Of a DNA stretch of 64,000 nucleotides, positions 1-19,972 are shown in pieces. Under the pieces are notes generated by a model. That model was given only the letters and a program-made list of their open reading frames with translations, searched no databases and was not told the origin of the DNA. This DNA comes from Aristolochia californica (taxonomy: Eukaryota > Streptophyta > Magnoliopsida > Piperales > Aristolochiaceae): positions 24,475,227-24,539,226 of the forward strand of contig JARWKL010000012.1 in assembly GCA_029961685.1 (NCBI GenBank), written 5' to 3'. Positions within the stretch are counted from its first letter, which is position 1. Each line of letters opens with the position of its first letter. The translations under genes were made by a program, and so were the position numbers.

Positions 1-781
1 TTTAACGAGTGCGATAGACAGATCAAGCCGTATATGCATGGATCAGACGAGTTTACTACGACGGTCCTTTTCGTGGGAACATCAGCTTTACCCTCCCCCA
101 CGTGGGCGGCCCAAACCAATAATTGCAGAAGCCGTGTGGGGGACTTTTACCTATATTAGCAACTTTTCGTCGGCAGCGGGTGTCGACGGGTCTTGTCAGT
201 CAGGAACGGAAGTAAGATCCAATACATGTATCATTCATGGGCCCCCATCATAATGCTTGGACCCAGGCCTACCATTTTGTTATTGCTTTGAGGTAGCCCA
301 AAGACATTGTAAGCGGACTTCGAACATTTGGCTGAAAGGCCCTGGCAAATCCGAAGTTGAACCCGATTATTAAACATAGCAGTCACATGAATATTAACCA
401 TTTATTACTTGTGTTTATAATTGACTAGGTCAACAAAATAAAATTAGATTCGGGTCGAGTTGAGTCGGATCCCCTTCTCGGTACAAGAGTTTGATCTCTT
501 TGTCGGAATTCCCGCCTTCGTTATTAGACCCGTTTACGTCAAGGCTTTCCGTGCTGTCGTCCCCGTGGTTTGATCTTACCGTAATAGCAAGTCAGCCTTC
601 TATCCGCCTCGGCTCCGAGTGGATTACCCGTTTCCATAGACAAAGAAGCATAGGACTGGAAAGAAATCCCCGCGCCGTGTTACCCTTCCTTCCTCGTAGA
701 TCATACCGAAATTCGTCTTAAAACCCTAAACCTGGCCAGAGAATTTTGATTTGCGGATCGATTTTCTCCAATTCCTGAAAG
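1..781. other. 5' flank of the SRP54 gene
   Basis: No gene is recognised in this stretch. The short open frames it contains have no recognisable domain. The last part, just before the SRP54 ATG at 782, should hold its promoter and 5' leader; there is no obvious strong TATA box close to the ATG, which would fit a housekeeping promoter. This is inference from position only. Confidence 0.5.
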
Positions 782-9772
<8,991 letters not shown>

Positions 9773-11546
9773 TTTTGAGTAGTTTTTGTTTGTGGATGCC
9801 ACCAAATTTGCAGAGGATGATCAGGATCATCTTGCCCGTAAGTCATAGCAAAAAGGTGCCCTTCGCTGCATGGCTCTTTTTTCTGCTGAATTAGCACCGT
9901 GGATGAAGATCCCATTTATTGTAGAAATCTCAGTTATTTAACATCTTTGTTACTCTTAGAAATATGAATTGGTCGGATACCATGGGTGTTACTCATCAGG
10001 CTCGGGCTCTTTAGTTGCTCCAAATCAGATTGTGAGTCATCTATCAAACTAACCTGAAGCTTCTAGGTTCTGTAAATGAAATCTCATGATTTCCGGGGAA
10101 TCTGTTTATTTTCTGTAGTCTTAAGCCCATCTTTTCTTATACTATTACTGGGTCTGAAGTATGCATGGATTTTTCGAAGCGCGAAAGGTAGCATGAGGAG
10201 GAAACTGTACTGGTTGAAATTATACTGCAGATGATTACCGGTTCATTGACATACTCTACGAGAAGGGGCCGTCAATAACCACCTTAATCGGGTCCAGCAG
10301 AGCACAGTTGCAGCATTCGCTCTGCGAGCTTTGTGGTTAACAATATGGGGTATTTGATGGTATGCATTAGATTTGAGGCCTTCGTTGCTTGATATGGTTT
10401 ATCAAAGCTGTCTCTCAACTGTAATGGAAGTATCTTATGTTTAGGTAACAGTAAATCAAGGTGCATTTCTATGTATTGAGGATGCCTATGACTATATGTA
10501 CACTATTCTGCACTAGATGCCGATTTGTGAACGGAAGAGATCTTGCCATCTTGAGCTTTTTCTTAGTCAGGACTGATGCTGCTCTTCTCGGTGGTTCAGA
10601 TTGCTAGAAAAATTTCTATTCGCTTTTTAAGATCACTGAATTGATAAAGAAATTTTGCCAAAGACTGGGAATAAGATTTAAATCTGGATGGAACCAGAGA
10701 AGCTATAGATGGAGCTAGAGTTGAGCTCTTCTCTATCAGACAGTAACGCCCTTACCTCTTATCCCCGTTTTCTTCTTCTTGTGTGTGGCTACAGCTGCTC
10801 ATAGTCGGTATTATATTTTGAGTTCCTACTTGTTCTCTCAAACGCCTGAAGAAGAGAATTCTTCTTTCTAGATCAGTTTTAGTGGAGTGCTGTATCGGTT
10901 TTTCTCTATGGATTGGCCATAGCGACTGGTACAATTGAAACCATGGATCGATAGCCCACCAACGCCCCAAAGTGTATGAAATATTTATAAATTCCAAGAT
11001 TGGGGCCTACTCGCACGATAAGACCCACCCAATAGTCCGGAGTCCGAACTCTGCTAAACGGTACTTCCTCAAAATTTACTCTAGACAATCTAATATTACC
11101 GGAATCGGATCTCCGAATACCGTTTATGCTTCAGATGGGATCCGACCTATTGGCAAGAGGTCGTTATGTGCTGTTTGGTAATTAACATAATAAAATTTAA
11201 ATAAAGAGTTGATTCCGGTTCGGATCGACGGCTTTGAGCCGGTCCGGTCGATTTCTTAATAGTTAATTTCTGAACACTTTTGCAAGTAGCGATCACGAAG
11301 CAGAGCGAGTGGTGAGCAAACGGCAAACCCAGTAAGTAAAATTTTAACTACCAAAGAGGAGGAAGTACGCTGTTCACATTATTCCCGCAGGTTCTCCCTC
11401 GGAGAAGATAGAAGATAGAAGACAGAAGACAGAAGAGAACAGAGAAAAGAGGGGAGAGAAAGAGTGCAGTGTTTTGAATTGATGGGGAAGAGGGCCGCCT
11501 CTTGAGTTGAAGCAGAACTATTTTGTCTCTCTTTCTCCATCCATTA
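9773..11546. other. Spacer between SRP54 and the thioredoxin gene
   Basis: The first few hundred bases are probably the SRP54 3' UTR. No coding region is recognised in the rest. Bases 11270-11546 probably hold the promoter and 5' leader of the thioredoxin gene; the part at about 11400-11465 is strongly purine-rich (runs of GAAGATA and GAAGACA), a common feature of plant 5' leaders. Confidence 0.5.
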
Positions 11547-14500
11547 ATGGCGGATGTTCTAAGGTTATCTCAGCACTCTCTTTTCCCTTCTCCTCTCTTG
11601 TTTCCCTTTCAATCGTCTCCTGCTTTTGCGCAATTGTCTCTCCCTCCAAAGCAAAACCCATATGGGAAAAAAATTTCGGTTGCAGATGTTGCTTCTGCAG
11701 TTATTTTTAGGGACCGCAAGAGACCGTCTTCTTTTAAGGTATGTCAATAAGGAAGCCAACCACGTTGCTCAGCTGATCCGTGTTTTCGCTTTTTTATTAT
11801 TTTTTATTATACTCTTCTGGGTGGTTCAATGGTTTACTTTGTGTATGTTTGCTTACTGGTTAAAAACTTAGTGCTCTTACTTTACGTCAGAAATTAGCAT
11901 CTGGGGTGCTGTGGCAGTGTAGCCTGGCTGAAAACAGTAACGATCTGATGGGGCCTGTCTATCCAGATAAGTCTCCATCCTTACTGGATCCTCTGTCTAG
12001 ATGAATTCCCCGTAGTTTGATGGAAAAAAAAAAAAAAACTATTTGACATATTTCTTGCGCATCAGAGTTAGCGTTCAATTTATGGTGCCGAAATTACATT
12101 ATAGGACTTTAAGAACTCTTCTAAGTTCTTATTGAAAAAAAAAAGAACTCCACTAGATGAATATTGTCTAAGCAATTAAATTTCTCCTAACTTATTCTAT
12201 GTACTTATCATTAGAAACCACAGCATTTCTCTTTATTGACTATGCTTTTTTTTCTACCATGTGAAGTTGTCTTTACGTCTTTTGTATGTTTCTTGTGATC
12301 AATATTGTTTCCACCCATTTCAGGTGCATGCCACTGTTGTAGAAAATGAGGGAGGGCCAAAATGGTGGGAGAAAAATGCTCCTAATATGATTGACATCCA
12401 TTCAACAGAAGAATTTGTTTCTGCATTGAGTGAAGCTGGAGATAGGCTCGTTATAGTTGAATTTTATGGAACTTGGTGTGGATCCTGCCGAGCATTGTTT
12501 CGAAAGGTGCCCTGTCTAGTGCTGACTTTTACTTTTATTGCATGCATGTTTGGTTATGAACATCCATGCTAACTTTTTTTTTTGAACGGGAATGGAACAA
12601 CTTTTTCTGTTTGAATGAGGGAAATGGAGAAAAAAAATCACCAAGATGGAATCTGCAAGTACAAGGATAGGCATTTTTCCAACCAGTATTAAGTCATCAG
12701 ATATTGGAAATTTTGTGCATAAGCAAAGAAATGCTGAAACTGCTAATCTGTCTCTGTGCTTGACAAATATAAGCTAGCACCTGACTGAAACTGTAATATT
12801 TTTTCTTTTAATGATGGAAATTTCATTAGAAACCAAGCGACAAAGGAGATAGAAGGATATATCATCCAATATTAATCACACTTTTATCGTCCAATACATA
12901 GGAGTATTTCCAGCTCATAATTCAACTATATTTTCTGTAGAAAATATAAGTTGGTAACTTGTGTGGCTCATATTTTGAACTGATTGGTGAGCAAAACCAC
13001 CGGTGCTACTGTCAACAACATGTGAACTGCTGAGCAATGAGCATGGCAGCTTTGAGTAATATGAGAATCTGTATTTCAATGGAAATGCTTATTTCAGGTC
13101 TATGTATTTCGATTGAAATGCTTATTTTAGGTCTATGAACTGTGAAGTAAAGAACAAGAAGATTAGAAACGTTGTAATCTGTTTGTTTTCTTTTAATATT
13201 GTTTACACACGCAAAGACCCTCCTTAGCCCTTGGTTAGACTTGAACTCAAGACCTCACACTGGAGTCCCATGTGACCATTGAGCCAAAGCCCAAGCCATG
13301 TAATAATCATTAACAGATGGTTTGAGGACAAAGAATCTGTCAGTAAAAGACAACAGATAACAAGGATTTTATGTTTTCCTTATGATAATTTTTATTATAA
13401 TAATTCTTTTTGTTTCTTAAATTTCTATTTATCTTGTAGGAACTTTTCTTCCTGGAATTTTTCTATAATCATTCATTTATGTTTTATTACTACAATTTGT
13501 ACATATATGTACAACATAGTCAATTTTTATTGGAGAAGTGAAGCATGTATTTTATTTTTTAGAAGTTTGATTATATTTTGTCTTCTTTTATTTGTTTATT
13601 TTTAGTGAGGGTTGTTCAAGTATCATATCTGAAAATCGTATTCCTTCTCTCATCAGTGATTAGGAGCAAATGAAAGAGAATAAGCTTAAATAACTTGAGT
13701 CCTATCTGTTGTTATAGTTTGTGATTGCAAAACTGATTAAGAGAGAAAAAGTACTCGTGTGTGCTTTGACATCTTGCAAAGACTTGGAAGACATCAATGA
13801 AACTGCTGTTTTTATCGAGATATTCTTCAGTATAAACGTTTCTGGATATTTTTATTCTTTTTTTGTGTTCCAGCTATGCAAGACTGCTGAAGAGCACCCT
13901 GAAATTTCTTTCTTAAAAGTGAATTTTGATGAAAACAAGCCAATGTGCAAGAGGTTGAATGTGAGAGTACTGCCATATTTCCATTTCTATCGTGGGGCTG
14001 ATGGACAAGTAGAATCTTTTTCATGTTCACTTGCAAAGGTACCTCTCTCTAACTCCCCCCTGTCCCCCCCCCTCTTGACTCCTTGTAGTTCTGATTTTAA
14101 TTCCCACCTGCATTTTTTGGGGGGAATGGGGAATGCCCAGTGAAAGGGGCTTATGTTGAAAGAGTAAGTAAATATCAATCAGAAAAAAAGTCCTATATTT
14201 AATTGCATTAAGATATTGCAACATTCCTTCTCTCGGTTAAGTGAGCGACTTCAAGGAGATATCAGTTTTAGGTGGGTCTAGAATTGATTGTATAGCAATC
14301 AAGTTGAAACTCATGGGAAAGCAAAAGTCATTAAGTAGAGAAATGTCTGAAAACTGCAGAATAACCTTGCTCTTTTCCAAAACGCAAAAAAGGACATCCA
14401 AATCTCCTTCATGAATCTAATAGGACGAATCGTATTAGAAAATATTGCTTATTTTTAAACAAAAACACTCCTAACTTTTAAGTTCTGTAGACTTTCAGCT

Positions 14501-15354
14501 ATGAAATTGACTATAAGTTATACCGTATTAGTGTGTCAGATTTACTGCACTTGATATTGATCCTTTGTATTTTCTTAATCAATCCTTTTGGGAACAGTTG
14601 GGGACTGACTTAGTTCTATGGAAACAGACCTTGATCAGTCTGGATACCACGGAAGATCGAAAGTTTTAACTGTGTGACAGGACTAGGCATCTATAGCTCG
14701 TGAGCTTTACTGTAAATAGTCCAGTTTAAGGATAGACTACTTCAATGGCGTTGCACTCAATTCAATCAAAATGTGCTTCTGAAAACTACTTGGAAGTTTT
14801 AAATACTCCAAACAGCCTGAAAAGAAAAAGGAAATCCATAAAGATGTTCTTTTCTCAGAAGTTACTTGATGGGGTGCAGAAGTATCTACATTTCCTGTCG
14901 CTCAATGTTGCTTCTCTGGTTCTCCATGAAAATCACTCGACTTTGTGGGCATTGATTCTTATGCATCAATGAACTTAGAAGTTCTTATCTGGAACCCTTT
15001 CCAGATGGATTTCAAGTTAAACATGTATGTATGGAGTTCTCTGATCAGCAGCTGGAGAAATCCATAATTACCCATTATGTGCCTTGTTAAGCCTGTTCAG
15101 TTCTTCAATGACTTCATTCATGTGCTTTTGTTTTAGCATTACATAATTTTGTGGCTGGTAGCTTCTGCCTTTCAGGGGGACTTGCACTAGAGAACGATAT
15201 TGTGTTCGATTCTCATATATCATTGTTATTTTTCAATTCTCATTCTCAAATTGCTCTGCAGTTTCAGAAAATAAAGGATGCAATTCAGACGCATAACACA
15301 GCTCGTTGTAGCCTTGGCCCACCGGCTGGAGTTGGAGGTCTTGACCTTGACTAG
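11547..15354 (+). CDS. Atypical Cys/His-rich thioredoxin (ACHT, thioredoxin-like 2 type), plastid
   Basis: Disulfide oxidoreductase expected in chloroplasts, where ACHT proteins pass oxidising equivalents from 2-Cys peroxiredoxin to target enzymes. Four exons join in frame: 11547-11738, 12324-12506, 13874-14038, 15262-15354, giving 210 residues. Residues 1 to about 64 are Ser/Pro/Phe-rich with few acidic residues, like a plastid transit peptide. The thioredoxin fold follows, with active site WCGSC at residues 115-119 (the classical form is WCGPC), then [20 protein letters not shown] and the cis-proline in [10 protein letters not shown]. The C-terminus [12 protein letters not shown] matches the thioredoxin-like 2 subgroup (ACHT1/ACHT2). 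Odd point: the helix after the active site reads CRALFRK where I would expect CRALFPK. I chose the ATG at 11547 because no in-frame ATG lies upstream in the leader. The subgroup call is from remembered family features. Confidence 0.93.
13070..13135. repeat. 33-bp tandem duplication in thioredoxin intron 2
   Basis: TGTATTTCAATGGAAATGCT and its continuation TATTTCAGGTCTA is followed immediately by a second copy with a few base changes (TGTATTTCGATTGAAATGCT, then TATTTTAGGTCTA). This is a simple local duplication with no coding role. Confidence 0.75.
13196..13300 (-). mobile_element. SINE copy 3 (tRNA-like family), thioredoxin intron 2
   Basis: Read on the minus strand from 13300: GGGCTTTGGCTCAATGGTCA (A-box-like), then GTCTTGAGTTCAAGTCTAAC (B-box-like), then a GTGTGTAAAC tail. 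It shares the ATGG.TTGGGC.TTTG start with copy 1 and the B-box with copy 2, so it ties the three copies into one family. Confidence 0.65.
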
Positions 15355-17468
15355 CCTGCAGAAACAAGTTCAAGATAGCTACGTTTTTTGGATTGTTTGT
15401 ATTGCCATTGGAAAATACAACGAAGGAAAAAATATTTTCTTATTTAAAATTTTTTATTAGAAAAAATTCTTTTGATCGATTTTCTTGCTTTTGTATTGCC
15501 ATAGGAAACAATAGAAAAAATAATTTTTTTTATAAATAATAAAAAAATAAGGGAAAGAAGAGTCGAGGAGAATTAAGAAAAGAATTCATCTTCAAAAATT
15601 GCATAAATACTAAAATTTCTTGGTCAACTGGAGAATTTTCTGCCAGAATTTTCATCGCAGCCCACATGTGACATACATTTTCAACAACTGTATCAAGCTT
15701 GTCACAAATATTTCCGGCAGCAAAAGTCAAGCACACAAAGAAAGCCAGATCATATTTCAAATAAAAAAAAAGGGGACATTATAAAATGGATTCGATGCTT
15801 CTTCTGTCATTTAACGACTGAACAGGAGAGAGGAAAGGTGTTTGATCAAATTCCGGCTTCATTCTACGTTTGTTCTTTCAAGGCTGCCCAGTTCCATGAC
15901 AAGTTCGCCGAACAAATCATTACGAATGAATTGCCGCCATTAAGGAATCTCTCCAGTCTCCGACCCATTCTCTTTATACATATATAGGAAGGTTCAACGA
16001 AGCGGGTACCTGTAGCAAAGAGAGAAGCGGCTACATTGACAGATAGCGTAGACTCGAGATCAAAGGTTTCTGGATTTGGGTGGCGAATTGAAAATTTTCC
16101 AAGAAACCAAGATCAATAGGTAATAACTCATAGGTTACGTGGGAGGGTGGAGAGGTGGTCGGGCGGCGGCCGGTTTTTTTATTGCGTAATCGTGTTGCTC
16201 TTTGCAGAAAGCTCGAGCCTGTAGCCATCGGTGACTTTGTTGGCTAGTTTATTGTTCTTTACTTCAATTTCTCACTCCATTTTAAACCTAGTCACCTGGG
16301 CATGCCCTTGAAAGAAAAAGTTAAGAGATAATTTCTTACGGCTCTTACCATTTTTTTATTTTATGACTTCACACTTGGAAAGATTAATCCTGTGGGGGGA
16401 AAAAGCTGGACCTGTGTGGTGGCCAATGGCCACCTCCTGCGCGATTGAAGGCCAACCACAAAATTGTCGGTTTGAAAGACTTCGTAAACTGAGTAGATAA
16501 AACAATCAAGGAGATGAGTGAAGAGAAACGAACACATCCCATTCAATTGACCCAAGGCAATTGACTTGATTGGGAAGAGTCATGGAGGTCTGAAGCCATG
16601 AGACCAGTAACAGCTCAGGCCTGTTGACTGTTATTTGAACAAGAAGAAACACCCTCAGAAGTCGTAGTTCCAAAAAAGAGAAAAATCAACTCGATTTAAA
16701 GCTTACATGGCGCAGAACGCGGCCGGTTCATTGCATATATTCGCAGCTAATTCGGTTGCAGAGAAACCCAGCCAAAAAAGAAGAAAAAAAAAAAGGTAGT
16801 CAGAGACGAAATTTCTTGCGGAATGCGGAAAGAATCTGAGAGGGGAAAAGACTACCTGCCTGGCGTCGCTTTTCTAAAACGATGCCTGTATTTCTCTGCT
16901 TCTTTCGTCTCGCTTCATTTCTGGAGACCAAGAACCGAGCTCGTCAGCTTCAGCTTCCTCCCCAGAATAAGACATGCAGGCATCAGTGCATCCACTTCCA
17001 TTAATTAAGCCTTGCCCGCGGGACACCTTCGGGAGTAGGAATGTGGAACGTTACGACGACCGGACCATCATTGTCAACATCATAAACGCCACCATTGTCA
17101 TCGAAAAGAGCATCTGTTTCGTCTACGATAGTTCCATCGGAAGAAGACAGGAATGAGAGAGAGACTCTGTGTTTTGGACAATCCGTCCTTTATTTAATTA
17201 TCTAGTCAATGCTCCATTCTTTGAGCCTGCTAGACGAAAAACCGACCAAAATAGTAAACTAGTAGGATTTGACGATTAACTCGAACATGGAAGGAAGGTT
17301 CATAAAAACTCTTTTCTCAATTTTTTTAACTGATTACCCATTAACCCTAGTGTGCACGTTTCTTTACACTGGAAATAGCTATGGATATTAACCGATTACC
17401 TATTCAGGTTGAATGTATTATTGAAATAGTTTTATTTCCCTTCTAGTAGATACTTTGATCATTTTTTA
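15355..17468. other. Spacer after the thioredoxin gene; possible coding remnant at 16.86-17.18 kb
   Basis: No complete gene is recognised. The minus strand between about 17180 and 17007 reads as protein-like sequence (DGTIVDETDALFDDNGGV, then YDVDNDGPVVVTFHIPTPEG), and a second protein-like stretch follows in another frame down to about 16877 (MSYSGEEAEADELGSWSPEM). They are not connected by a splice I can justify and I do not recognise the family. The rest is AT-rich. Confidence 0.4.
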
Positions 17469-17655
17469 ATGCTCTATCCCATGCCTTAAAGTTATACTTA
17501 TAGTTGTCGGAAAATATTTATAATGACTAAAATGCTCTTAAGATGACATACACTAGTTTGCATAATTACAATTCTATGGCATGTCTATGAAAGTTCTCTT
17601 TATTTATTAGCCATGCCACCCCTACACGTGTGAGTGTTTTTTAACACTCCCCCCT
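17469..17655 (+). repeat. Direct repeat, copy A (LTR-like pair)
   Basis: About 185 bases that recur in the same orientation at 18662-18870. Shared blocks include TATACTTATAGTTGT, TTTATAATGACTA, GACATACACTAG, TTGCATAATTA, ATGCCACCCCTACACGTG and CTTTTTAACA-like ends. Copy A ends near AACACTCCCCCCTCAAGCCG, a sequence often seen at plant copia-type LTR borders. About 1.0 kb separates the copies, and the interval has no recognisable coding domain. A non-autonomous LTR element is possible. Confidence 0.6.
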
Positions 17656-18661
17656 CAAGCCGATGTTTGTAATTTCACTTGCAAATAATCTTGGTCAAGA
17701 AACTTGTGTGCTTGAAAAAGAAATTTTGTTTGCCTTGTTTTGATTCATCTTGCTCACATATTGTTTGTAGTCTTCATCTTGTTCTCCCCCTTATTTGGAT
17801 ATTCTAGTCACATAAAATTTGATTACCACAATACGTAGAATTCTTTATTTGTACTTATGTTTCTTCTTCTCAAATAATAACAACACCCATATTTCTATTC
17901 GAAATGAGGTGCAACCACTACAATACTCAACTTCCAATCTTATCCTTCGACTTTTCCTTCTATTCTCCTCTTCAAGCAGGGTGAAACAAAAAAAAAAAAA
18001 AATTGTAGTAATTATCTCCTCCATCAAGGTATCCCAAGGATAAGTATTCAATCTGATACATACTCTGAAAAAGTAAAAAAAAAAAAGGTGATAAAATATG
18101 AGTTGAAACCAACTTTAAAGAATTTCAATCAAAATAGTGATAATAATCACTACAGAGGGTAATGCCTATCACTTAGAATATGGCAATAAAAACCCAAATG
18201 GTACCAATAAAAAAGTCTCAATGGACTTAAAACATCCATTTATAAAAATAAAAAAAGACCAACTAAATCAACACACCAAGGGGTTAGCCTAAGAGGTAAA
18301 TGAAAGTAAAAAAATGATGGTAGGAGAAAGAAAATCGAGTAAATGAGTAATTGGGAATTAAAGGAAGAGAAAATAACCACCACTGTAATAAGAAGGAGGT
18401 TATAGTGGTAGTACTAAAATAAAACAAATTTGACCAAGTATGACTCAAAACGGAGATAAAAAAAATAATTCTTTTATGAACATCTTCAAGGGAAGGAGAG
18501 AAAAGAGGAATTCTTGCTCTTCTAGGGACAACACATAAATACAAGAGATCTCAAAGGAAGGAAATAAAAGAGGAACTCTAGCTCTTGTGAGAGAGGAGAG
18601 AAGGAAGAGAAAAAGAGAGAGAGTTGTATGAACGAATTTGAGCCAAGAGAAAGAGGTTTGG

Positions 18662-18875
18662 ATGCTCTACACCATACCTTGAGGCTATACTTATAGTTGT
18701 GGGAAGGTGTTTATAATGACTACAATGCTATTATGGTTATATGCTTCAAAAAGAAAAAGACATAAGAGGACATACACTAGCTTGCATAATTATAATTTTA
18801 TGTTATCTCTAATGAAATTCTCCTTATTTACTAGTCATGTCACCTCTACACACGTGAATATCTTTTAACATATAC
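18662..18875 (+). repeat. Direct repeat, copy B (LTR-like pair)
   Basis: Second copy of the repeat at 17469-17655. It carries an extra A-rich stretch of roughly 40 bases between AATGCTATTATGG and GGACATACACTAG. Just after it comes TTTGATACCATATTGAG, a phrase common in degraded copia-like elements. The two copies differ at many positions, so the pair is old. Confidence 0.6.
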
Positions 18876-19972
18876 ATCGGGCCACGACTAACACACACAA
18901 CCTGTTTTGATACCATATTGAGTTAAGTTCAGTTCTATTCTAAAATGACTAACCACTTAAGAGATCTATTACTAACTTTATAACTCATCTATTTTTCTTT
19001 TCATTTTTCTATGTAAAGTTTTTCCCACTCAAGAGGTCTAGTTGGACTATCATAGTTGAAGCAATGATGAGTCCCACACATTAATCGTTTGAACTGCCTA
19101 AGTCTTTAATCAAATTATGTTGGTTAGACCTAGGTTGGATTAATTTAAATCTACCTAAACTGGAGTTTTATTATTTTCGTACCTTGAGAGAACATTTCTC
19201 ATCTAATATCCATAGTAAAATCACATGTAGTATTTTCCAAAGAGGATTTTAGTCTGGATTCCCAACATGGAATGGTCACTTGGATGATTTTTTACTTCGT
19301 TCCAATGCAATAAGGGCGAATTAAGGATGACCATAAGAATAACAACAAAAGAATCGTGCTAAACATGAGGTTGTGCTAAACATGTTTAGCAGGATTCTTT
19401 TAGTGGCTCCTTATTGTCTAGATGTGAGAGAAGGCTACATAAAATATGGCACATATAATATCATATTTTAAGGTTCCAAAGGGAGGGTTCGGATATGCTG
19501 CAACGTTATTAGCAATGTTATTGCCACGTAAGGGTACCTAACATTTGTACCGGGTGCACCCCTGCTAAGAAAGCTCACGGGGTCTGTCAAGCCGTCGAGT
19601 CAAGGGTAGTGGCACCATCTGTAAATATTAATGGGAAGTGAGCACACTTTTTAACGAAAGAAAACGACTCGATGTCGCTGTGCCTCCTCTTACCATTTTC
19701 AAATCCTCCCGGGTGAAGACTTTGACGGCTACTTTTCGTAGATTGGCCATCTCGCATACATTTCCAATCCCTTCTGTTTCTTCTCATGGCTTTTATGGGT
19801 TTCACACTTTTGTCTTCGACCTTTTTCTGCGGCCTGCCCGCCATTAAACTTCTCTGTTCGTATCTCACAGATAGTGCGCAAAATGAACCTAACGTGAAGA
19901 GGGGGAAGAAAGGGCTCCACGATTTCTAATCATCAATTAGAAGAATACACTGGAACTCTCTGATACATCTTC
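18876..19972. other. Spacer and promoter region of the bHLH gene
   Basis: AT-rich, with no coding region recognised. The first few hundred bases continue the repeat-like sequence of the LTR-like pair. The 5' leader of the bHLH gene should lie within the last few hundred bases before 19973. Confidence 0.4.

Noticed and set aside
15530..15760. 76-aa minus-strand frame just after the thioredoxin gene
   Set aside because: The middle looks protein-like but it overlaps the probable 3' UTR region, ends in low-complexity AT-rich sequence and has no recognisable family.
16031..16228. 65-aa minus-strand frame starting MATGSSFLQRATRLRNKK
   Set aside because: The start looks gene-like but no splice donor or downstream exon could be found, and the C-terminal half shows no family features.
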